Part shown: piece after piece, positions 1 to 7,541 of the stretch
Position numbering within the stretch: the stretch's first letter is position 1
Layout: every line of letters begins with the position of its first letter
Source: Burkholderiales bacterium
GTDB taxonomy: Bacteria; Pseudomonadota; Gammaproteobacteria; Burkholderiales; Burkholderiaceae_D
Assembly: GCA_028868455.1 (NCBI GenBank)
Contig: JAGWUK010000135.1
Coordinates: forward strand, 1-7,541
DNA length: 7,541 nucleotides
Reading direction: 5' to 3'
Notes under the pieces: model-generated
What the model was told of the DNA's origin: nothing
Seen by the model: only the letters and a program-made list of their open reading frames with translations
Database searches by the model: none
Translations under genes and position numbers: made by a program

Positions 1-522
1 GTGGCAATTGGAGAAATTGGTCTGGACTTTTTCGTTCCGGCGTTGACGCAAAGTCCCTTGCGTGAAAAGCAGGAATTTTTTTATACAGAACAATTGAAAA
101 TTGCCCGCGACTTTGATTTGCCAGTGCTCCTGCATGTCCGTCGTTCGCAAGACATTATCCTGAAGCACTTGCGTCGCATCCGTGTGGTGGGCGGCATCGC
201 GCATGCATTCAATGGCAGCGCACAGCAAGCGGCGACATTTGCAGGCTTGGGTTTTAAGCTCGGTTTTGGCGGCGCCATGACGTATACACGTGCCTTGCAG
301 ATTCGTCGCCTGGCGGCGGAATTGCCGCTCAATCTGATTGTGTTGGAAACCGATGCGCCGGATATTCCGCCTAGCTGGATCAAGGACGTTCCCAATAGTC
401 CGGCGCAATTGCCGCAGATCGGCAAGGTGCTGGCTGATTTGCGCAATATGCGCATCGACGACATTGCTGAAGCGACCAGCGCCAATGCCTTTGCCGTCTT
501 ACTCAGAATGCGGCAAGACTGA
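1..522 (+). CDS. TatD/YjjV-type metal-dependent hydrolase (5' truncated by window edge)
   Basis: This is the C-terminal two thirds (173 residues) of a TatD-family hydrolase, a TIM-barrel metalloenzyme family whose members act as DNases or phosphoesterases in the cytoplasm. Visible family motifs are GEIGLDFF with the metal-ligand Glu (residue 5 of the visible part), HVRRSQD with His45, GIAHAFNGS with His68, and ETDAPDIPP with the catalytic Asp118. The wording of the last motif and of the LGFKLGFGG stretch resembles E. coli YjjV more than TatD or YcfH. Family members are about 255-265 residues long, so roughly 85 N-terminal residues, including the HxH metal motif, lie upstream. The GTG at the window edge is an internal valine codon and not a start. 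The stop TGA at 520-522 lies 4 nt before comEC. Family membership is clear; the natural substrate is not. Confidence 0.93.
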   Translation: MAIGEIGLDFFVPALTQSPLREKQEFFYTEQLKIARDFDLPVLLHVRRSQDIILKHLRRIRVVGGIAHAFNGSAQQAATFAGLGFKLGFGGAMTYTRALQIRRLAAELPLNLIVLETDAPDIPPSWIKDVPNSPAQLPQIGKVLADLRNMRIDDIAEATSANAFAVLLRMRQD

Positions 523-526
523 TTCC

Positions 527-2977
527 ATGCGCGCCGCCATCATCGCATTCGTCATTGGTGTCGCGCTATTGCAGCAACAGTCCAGCTTATTGCGTTTGCC
601 GTTGCTGACGGGGATGGCATTGTTCGCGGCGGTTCTGTATTACGGGTTTGGCCAGCGAACTGGAGCAATCAGGTACCGATATTTGTGCGTGGGCGTGCGT
701 TGCTTGTGTAGTGCTGCCGCTGGATTTATCTGGGCCAGCGCAATGGCACATTGGTATTTGCATGAATCGCTGCCTGCTGTATGGGAAAACCGCGATATCA
801 CCGTGATTGGCGTGGTAGATAGTTTGCCGCATCAGTTTGAGCAGGGCGTACGGTTTAATTTTGCGATTGAACATGTGCTTCGGGATTCGGCAACCGGAGA
901 CGCACCGGCAATACCTTCCAGAGTGGCTTTGTCCTGGTACGGCAATGCGCGAGGAAACCGCCAGACTGTCGCCGAGATTCACCCTGGCGAGCGCTGGCAA
1001 TTCACAGTGCGACTGAAGCGGCCAAACGGCAGCGCCAATCCGGATGGATTTGATTATGAGGTCTGGTTGCTGGATCAGCGATTGCGTGCAACCGGTGCCG
1101 TGCGCAATGAGACTGCGGCGTCATTGCAGAACCGGCGCCTGGATACCTTCGTCTGGAGCGCCAACAACTGCATTCAGCGTGCGCGTGAAACCTTACGCAC
1201 CCGTATTTTGGCGGCATTGCCGGAGCATCCTTATGCTGGTGTGTTGGTGGCATTGGTTGTTGGTGATCAGCGCGAAATCAATCAATCGGACTGGACGGTT
1301 TTCAATCGCGCTGGCATCGGGCATCTGATCAGTATTTCGGGTCTGCACATCACGATGATTGCAGGCTTGTTTGCTGCGGGGGTGTTTTACCTTTGGCGGC
1401 ATTCCTTTTTTATCGGAGACGCATTGCCTTTGCGTCTGCCAGCGCAAAAAGCAGCGGTCATCGCAGGCGCACTGGCGGCATTGTTGTATGTTGCCCTCGC
1501 GGGGTTTGGTGTACCTGCACAGCGAACCATGTATATGTTGCTGGTGGTGGCAGTTGCGGTCTGGAGCGGGCGCATTGCCAATTTTTCTTTGGTGCTGTGT
1601 CTGGCGCTGGGAGCGGTTGTTTTCCTCGATCCGTGGGCAGTTTTGTGGCCGGGATTTTGGCTATCGTTTTCAGCCGTGGCGCTGATCGTTTATGCCACTG
1701 GCGGGCGCGTTGACGTCGCACAAGATACTGAATCACGACCAGCACAAGCGTGGCGTGCCAACGTTTTACAAACCTTAAAAAATGCCAGTGCCACGCAATA
1801 TGCGGTAACGATAGGGCTGGTACCTTTGACGATGCTGTTGTTCGGGCAGGTTTCTGTGATCAGTCCATTGGCCAATGCGGTGGCTATTCCTCTGGTGAGC
1901 CTGGTTGTGACGCCCTTGGCTTTGGTTGGCAGCATTTTGCCGTCGCCGTTGTCGGTCTGGGTGCTGCAATTCGCGCATACGTGCGTTGCATTGCTGGCGC
2001 AATTGCTGAGCGCATTGAGCAGTTTTTCATTTGCTGTCTGGCGTGCCCCTTTGCCGTCGTTTGGGGTATTTACGCTGGCGATGGGTGGGACATTCTGGTT
2101 GATGGCGCCACGCGGCTGGCCTTTGCGTTACCTGGGGTGGTTTTGTTGGTTGCCATTGTTGTTGCAAACACCGCAGCACCCGCCCGAACGCACGTTGACG
2201 GTAACGGCGCTGGATGTCGGGCAGGGCATGGCATTGTTGCTGGAGACTTCGCAGCATCGGCTGCTGTACGATACGGGCCCAGCTTATTCACCGGAGTCGG
2301 ACAGTGGCAGCAGGGTGATCGTGCCATATCTGAATGCACGCGGCATTCATCATCTCGACACAGTCGTGGTTTCGCATAATGACAGCGATCACTCGGGCGG
2401 CGCATTGAGCGTCATGCGACAGATTCCGGTCGATGTGCTGCTATCCTCGCTTTCGCTGGAGAGTCCGATTGTCAGCGGCGCACCAGTACACAGGCGTTGC
2501 ATGGCCGGACAGCACTGGGAATGGGATGGGGTGCAATTCGACATTTTGCAACCAGTCGGCGCCAGTTATGACAGTGTGAAATGGAAGCCGAATGCGCGCA
2601 GCTGCGTATTGCGGGTCGCGACGGCGAAATATGTCATGTTGCTGCCCGGCGACATCGAGGCGGTACAGGAAGATGAAATGATTCATAGCCTTGGCGACCG
2701 CTTACATGCGGACGTGTTGCTGGCACCACATCACGGCAGTGGTACGTCTTCCACGCCAGCGTTTTTGCAGGCAGTGCATCCGACGCTGGCTGTATTTCAG
2801 GTTGGCTATCTGAATCGTTATCACCACCCGAAAGCTGAGGTGTTTCAGCGTTACGCTGATTTTGGAGTAAAACGTCTAAGAACCGACGAAACGGGTGCAA
2901 TCACATTACAATTCGGCACATCATTGCAATTTTCCGAATTCAGGCAACAGCACGCGCGTTACTGGTATCGCAAGTAG
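527..2977 (+). CDS. comEC: ComEC/Rec2 DNA internalization protein
   Basis: This 816-residue inner-membrane protein is the predicted channel that carries single-stranded DNA into the cytoplasm during natural transformation. An N-terminal hydrophobic region (about 1-80) is followed by an OB-like DUF4131 domain (about 88-194). Next comes the Competence domain, with the signature SISGLHI near 269-275 and many hydrophobic segments up to about 545. A C-terminal metallo-beta-lactamase-like domain spans about 555-800. That domain keeps LDVGQG (562-567), DTGP (582-585), SHNDSDHSGG (616-625), LLPGDIE (around 706-711), APHHGS (733-738) and the terminal RTDETGAI motif, so the putative nuclease centre looks intact. 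The ATG at 527 was chosen because it lies 4 nt after the TatD stop and begins a hydrophobic segment. The frame is open further upstream but reads there as an out-of-frame shadow of TatD. No strong Shine-Dalgarno is seen, so coupling to tatD is likely. The gene alone does not show that the organism is competent. Confidence 0.96.
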   Translation: MRAAIIAFVIGVALLQQQSSLLRLPLLTGMALFAAVLYYGFGQRTGAIRYRYLCVGVRCLCSAAAGFIWASAMAHWYLHESLPAVWENRDITVIGVVDSLPHQFEQGVRFNFAIEHVLRDSATGDAPAIPSRVALSWYGNARGNRQTVAEIHPGERWQFTVRLKRPNGSANPDGFDYEVWLLDQRLRATGAVRNETAASLQNRRLDTFVWSANNCIQRARETLRTRILAALPEHPYAGVLVALVVGDQREINQSDWTVFNRAGIGHLISISGLHITMIAGLFAAGVFYLWRHSFFIGDALPLRLPAQKAAVIAGALAALLYVALAGFGVPAQRTMYMLLVVAVAVWSGRIANFSLVLCLALGAVVFLDPWAVLWPGFWLSFSAVALIVYATGGRVDVAQDTESRPAQAWRANVLQTLKNASATQYAVTIGLVPLTMLLFGQVSVISPLANAVAIPLVSLVVTPLALVGSILPSPLSVWVLQFAHTCVALLAQLLSALSSFSFAVWRAPLPSFGVFTLAMGGTFWLMAPRGWPLRYLGWFCWLPLLLQTPQHPPERTLTVTALDVGQGMALLLETSQHRLLYDTGPAYSPESDSGSRVIVPYLNARGIHHLDTVVVSHNDSDHSGGALSVMRQIPVDVLLSSLSLESPIVSGAPVHRRCMAGQHWEWDGVQFDILQPVGASYDSVKWKPNARSCVLRVATAKYVMLLPGDIEAVQEDEMIHSLGDRLHADVLLAPHHGSGTSSTPAFLQAVHPTLAVFQVGYLNRYHHPKAEVFQRYADFGVKRLRTDETGAITLQFGTSLQFSEFRQQHARYWYRK

Positions 2978-2988
2978 CGCAGACACTC

Positions 2989-2992
2989 AGGT
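2989..2992 (+). promoter_or_regulatory. Probable ribosome binding site of the alpha/beta hydrolase
   Basis: AGGT lies 4 nt before the ATG at 2997, inside the short gap after comEC. It supports this start over an in-frame GTG at 2895, which would overlap comEC by more than 80 nt and add 34 residues with no family resemblance. The match to the Shine-Dalgarno consensus is short. Confidence 0.4.
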
Positions 2993-2996
2993 AACC

Positions 2997-3833
2997 ATGT
3001 CCGCACAAATTCAGTCAGCAACTTCGCAACCCATCATTCATTTTGTTCACGGCAACAGCTTTCCTTCCGAAACCTACCGGGCGTTTTTTGAATATCTGCG
3101 TCCTCAGTATGACGTGCAATATTTGCCTATGGTTGGCCATAATCCTGTCTATCCAGTCACCGACGGCTGGAAACACCTGACGCAGGAATTGATCGATACC
3201 CTGATCGCGCGCTATACGCAACCAGTGATTCTGGTCGGCCATTCACTGGGCGGTATCTTGTCGTTGATGGCAGCCAGGGCGCGTCCTGATCTGGTACGTT
3301 GCGTCGTCGTACTGGATTCGCCAATCGTGGCTGGCTGGCGTGCAATGTTGTTGCGGATTTTCAAGACACTCGGTCTGGACAAGAAATTTTCACCGGCCCG
3401 TTTTTCAGAAAAACGGCGTAATCGCTGGGCTGATGCCGAAGCTGCTTATCAGCATTTTGCGTCCAAAGAAATGTTCGCCATCTGGCCGCCGGAAGTGTTG
3501 CGTGATTACATACGCGCTGGCATCAAGCCTGATGGCGATGGCGTGACACTGACGTTTAGCAGGGAAATTGAAACAGCCATCTACCAGACTTTGCCACATA
3601 ATCTGGGCCGTCTGGTGCGCAGGCCGCCGGCAGTGCCAGTCGGATTTGTCGGTGGAACAGAATCAATAGAATGCAGTCAGGCCGGGATGTCGGCCACCAG
3701 AAAAATCATGGGAAATCATTTCAAGCTGATTCAAGGCGGGCATCTGATTCCCATGGAAGTGCCGGCGCAAACCGCCGCTGCGGTACTTGACATGATCCAA
3801 TCCTTTAACTTGCCTCCCGTTTCGAACTCATGA
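2997..3833 (+). CDS. Alpha/beta-fold hydrolase, substrate unknown
   Basis: This 278-residue protein has the alpha/beta hydrolase fold and no visible signal peptide, so it is probably cytoplasmic. The first strand leads into the oxyanion-hole motif FVHGN (16-20). The nucleophile elbow is GHSLGG with Ser83, and the catalytic His is probably His249 in QGGHLIP near the C-terminus. The acid is not obvious: candidates are Asp107 (LDSP, after the strand following the elbow) and Glu222 or Glu225 in GGTESIE, where an Asp is more usual. An insertion rich in charge and aromatics (about 118-195) probably forms the lid. The family includes esterases, lipases, thioesterases and C-C hydrolases, so the substrate cannot be read from the sequence. 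It starts 19 nt after comEC, and its stop overlaps the start of the LpxR-family gene by ATGA. That suggests co-expression and perhaps a lipid-related role, but this is inference. Confidence 0.9.
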   Translation: MSAQIQSATSQPIIHFVHGNSFPSETYRAFFEYLRPQYDVQYLPMVGHNPVYPVTDGWKHLTQELIDTLIARYTQPVILVGHSLGGILSLMAARARPDLVRCVVVLDSPIVAGWRAMLLRIFKTLGLDKKFSPARFSEKRRNRWADAEAAYQHFASKEMFAIWPPEVLRDYIRAGIKPDGDGVTLTFSREIETAIYQTLPHNLGRLVRRPPAVPVGFVGGTESIECSQAGMSATRKIMGNHFKLIQGGHLIPMEVPAQTAAAVLDMIQSFNLPPVSNS

Positions 3834-4780
3834 TCTCTTCACTACAAATTAAAGCAGGTCTCTCAGGTATGGCCCTGATATTGGCAACACCTCTGGTGCT
3901 GGCGGAAACCGTTGACGCGCTGCCGTCTTGGCAGGAATTTAAGCAAGTCAGGGATGCCGGGCGCAGCGTTTGGCAATTGACGATTGATAATGACAGCCTG
4001 CTGCTGAAGAAAGACGATGGTTTTTATACCAGTGGCAACAAGATTGCCCAGACCTTTGTGCACAACACGGATCTGCAATCTGTCAGTTATGGCTGGTATC
4101 TGGGACAGGATTTGTATACGGCATCCGATATTAATTTGTTGCCTTCGCAGATCGCTGCCAACGATCATCCGTACGCTGGCTGGATTTATGGCGGCGTGTT
4201 TCGTGAAACGATGAAAGCAAGCGGTCAGAGCCTGCGATTCGGGCTGGAACTTGGTTGCCTTGGTCCATGTGCCGCAGGCGAATGGAGTCAGACCCATCTG
4301 CATCGTTTGCTGCATCAGCCTTTGCCGCAAGGCTGGAGCACGCAACTTAAAAATGAATGGGGTGCCGTACTGTCAGCAGAAGTTTCTCCAGGACGTCTGC
4401 TGCCCATGTCCGGCGTTGATCTGACACCAAAATTAAAGGCGCGGCTGGGCAATATTTTTACCGATGCCAGTGCGGAATTAACCTTGAGGGCGGGTCATTT
4501 GAATGTCTTGCCAGAGCAGTCCGCCAGCTATGGATTTGCACGCGTTGAGTTGAAGGCGGTTGCCTATAACGCGACTTTACAGGGTGGCTATTTTAACGAT
4601 GAGCACACTGGCATTTCGCCAAAGACAGCGGTGGGTGAGATTGAGTTGGGCTATTTGTGGCGTGACGGTAAATACGGTCTCGGTGCGTCGGTATTGCGCC
4701 GCAGCAATGAGATTAAAGAGTTGTCGAACGGAACGGGGGCACAGAACTTTGCAAGAGTACAAATATTTTATGCGATGTAA
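3830..4780 (+). CDS. LpxR-family outer-membrane lipid A 3'-O-deacylase (DUF2219)
   Basis: This 316-residue exported protein carries a signal peptide (about 1-25, probable cleavage after LVLA) and then the LpxR family signatures. These are the IDNDS stretch with Asn54-Asp55, KDDGFYTSGN (61-70), NDHPYAGWIYGG (111-122), the Q-x3-H motif with Gln154 and His158, and QGWSTQLKNEWG (167-178). In Salmonella LpxR, a 12-stranded outer-membrane barrel, the equivalent Asn-Asp pair and His form the Ca2+-dependent centre that removes the 3'-acyloxyacyl chain of lipid A. Here the key residues are present, so catalytic activity is plausible. The start ATG overlaps the previous stop (ATGA) and lacks a Shine-Dalgarno, so translation is probably coupled. 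Oddities: only two cysteines, C143 and C147, flank the LGP of the usual LG-x-x-GP motif, and the chain ends in Met and not in the aromatic residue usual for outer-membrane barrels. Other DUF2219 proteins have no tested function, so the exact activity is inferred. Confidence 0.9.
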   Translation: MISSLQIKAGLSGMALILATPLVLAETVDALPSWQEFKQVRDAGRSVWQLTIDNDSLLLKKDDGFYTSGNKIAQTFVHNTDLQSVSYGWYLGQDLYTASDINLLPSQIAANDHPYAGWIYGGVFRETMKASGQSLRFGLELGCLGPCAAGEWSQTHLHRLLHQPLPQGWSTQLKNEWGAVLSAEVSPGRLLPMSGVDLTPKLKARLGNIFTDASAELTLRAGHLNVLPEQSASYGFARVELKAVAYNATLQGGYFNDEHTGISPKTAVGEIELGYLWRDGKYGLGASVLRRSNEIKELSNGTGAQNFARVQIFYAM

Positions 4781-4787
4781 ATGAAAT

Positions 4788-4810
4788 TCTCCGTTTTTAC
4801 GAGCGGGAGA
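4788..4810 (+). repeat. Weak inverted repeat downstream of the LpxR-family gene
   Basis: TCTCCG (4788-4793) pairs with CGGGAGA (4804-4810) if one G is bulged, with a 10-nt loop. It begins 8 nt after the stop codon. No T-run follows it on either strand, so a Rho-independent terminator is not well supported. It may be a 3'-end stabilising hairpin or chance. Confidence 0.25.
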
Positions 4811-4833
4811 TTCGCGCAGCCCTGGCTTGCTGA

Positions 4834-7373
<2,540 letters not shown>

Positions 7374-7541
7374 TCAGCCTTCCAGAAAGCGTCGCCTGCG
7401 ATTTTCTCATAAGCTAACGCGGGCTAAAGATAGGCGCTGCTGAGTTCATCCTGCTAAAGCCGGACGATGCAAACGGCTTCCGGTTTTAGTGGTTACAAGT
7501 ATCAAAAGTGGCTTTATCTGCAGGTTCGCTTTACTCTGGCG
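7374..7541. other. Non-coding tail after kdsA
   Basis: These 168 nt hold no gene that I can support on either strand. Stops interrupt the frames near kdsA. A + strand frame from the ATG at 7467 stays open for 25 codons to the window edge, which is too short to judge. In related genomes eno usually follows kdsA, sometimes after a small gene, but no enolase N-terminus is visible here. The motif GCTAA occurs at 7413, 7423 and 7453, and a longer inverted repeat lies at 7455-7488. Confidence 0.6.
7455..7488 (+). terminator. Candidate terminator hairpin downstream of kdsA
   Basis: TAAAGCCGG (7455-7463) pairs with CCGGTTTTA (7480-7488) as a 9-bp stem with one G-U pair and a 16-nt loop. Within the loop region an alternative 6-bp stem, AAGCCG (7457-7462) with CGGCTT (7474-7479), competes with it and would leave TTTT (7484-7487) free 4 nt downstream. 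The A-rich and T-rich flanks suit a bidirectional terminator. The T-run is short and the loop large, and the hairpin starts 81 nt after the kdsA stop, so confidence is modest. Confidence 0.33.

Noticed and set aside
1..3. GTG at the first base as a true start of the TatD-type gene
   Set aside because: It encodes the residue before the conserved GEIGLD motif; the N-terminal strand and HxH motif must lie upstream.
338..526. Upstream extension of the comEC frame inside the TatD gene
   Set aside because: The extra 63 residues are rich in Arg and Cys, unlike ComEC N-termini, and are a frame shadow of TatD; the ATG at 527 fits the family.
1750..2379. 209-codon + strand frame inside comEC
   Set aside because: It lies wholly within comEC in another frame. 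The comEC frame carries the recognised motifs on both sides of it without interruption.
3863..4345. 160-codon - strand frame opposite the LpxR-family gene
   Set aside because: It has no domain or ribosome site and is fully covered by a well-supported gene on the other strand.
7392..7405. TCGC-CT-GCGA followed by TTTT shortly after the kdsA stop, resembling a terminator
   Set aside because: The loop would have to open to leave only 3 base pairs, which is too weak for intrinsic termination.
7413..7459. GCTAA repeated at 7413, 7423 and 7453, spaced in multiples of 10
   Set aside because: The motif is only 5 nt long (7 nt in the last two copies); three copies in an AT-rich gap can be chance, and no known operator is matched.
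7467..7541. Open frame from an ATG in the tail running 25 codons to the window edge
   Set aside because: It is too short to tell from chance, matches no enolase or other family start, and its only GGA is 2 nt from the ATG, which is too close. The sequence beyond the window would settle it.

Overview
The window is a compact bacterial chromosome segment with every gene on the + strand. The proteins look like those of a betaproteobacterium of the order Burkholderiales, most likely the family Oxalobacteraceae (Herminiimonas or Janthinobacterium-like). I infer this from the gene order TatD-type hydrolase, comEC, alpha/beta hydrolase, then pyrG-kdsA, from the moderate GC content, and from the cysteine-containing (metal-dependent) KdsA. 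The genus is a guess, made without a database.

Left block (1-4780): four genes lie head to tail with almost no space between them. They are a TatD/YjjV-type metal-dependent hydrolase (5' part outside the window), 4 nt, comEC (DNA-uptake channel with a metallo-beta-lactamase-like domain), 19 nt, an alpha/beta hydrolase of unknown substrate, and, through a 4-nt ATGA stop/start overlap, an exported LpxR-family outer-membrane lipid A deacylase. This spacing suggests one operon, or at least continuous transcription.

Middle gap (4781-4878): 98 nt without a gene. It holds a weak inverted repeat, a perfect TATAAT box, a pyrimidine-rich likely start region and a short perfect hairpin just before the pyrG start codon. 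It is the best candidate for a new transcription unit and for nucleotide-responsive control.

Right block (4879-7373): pyrG (CTP synthase) and kdsA (Kdo-8-phosphate synthase) overlap by ATGA. CTP and Kdo are the two substrates used by KdsB to make CMP-Kdo for LPS, so the pairing makes metabolic sense. Together with the LpxR-family gene upstream, much of the window concerns LPS/lipid A.

Tail (7374-7541): 168 nt with no convincing gene. It contains a 9-bp inverted repeat with a 16-nt loop that may be a terminator.

Most of this is conserved housekeeping sequence. I found no CRISPR array, mobile element, tRNA or rRNA, and no evidence for a wholly new system. The points most worth a second look are the pyrG leader, the coupled hydrolase/LpxR pair and the CxxxC cysteine pair in the LpxR homologue.
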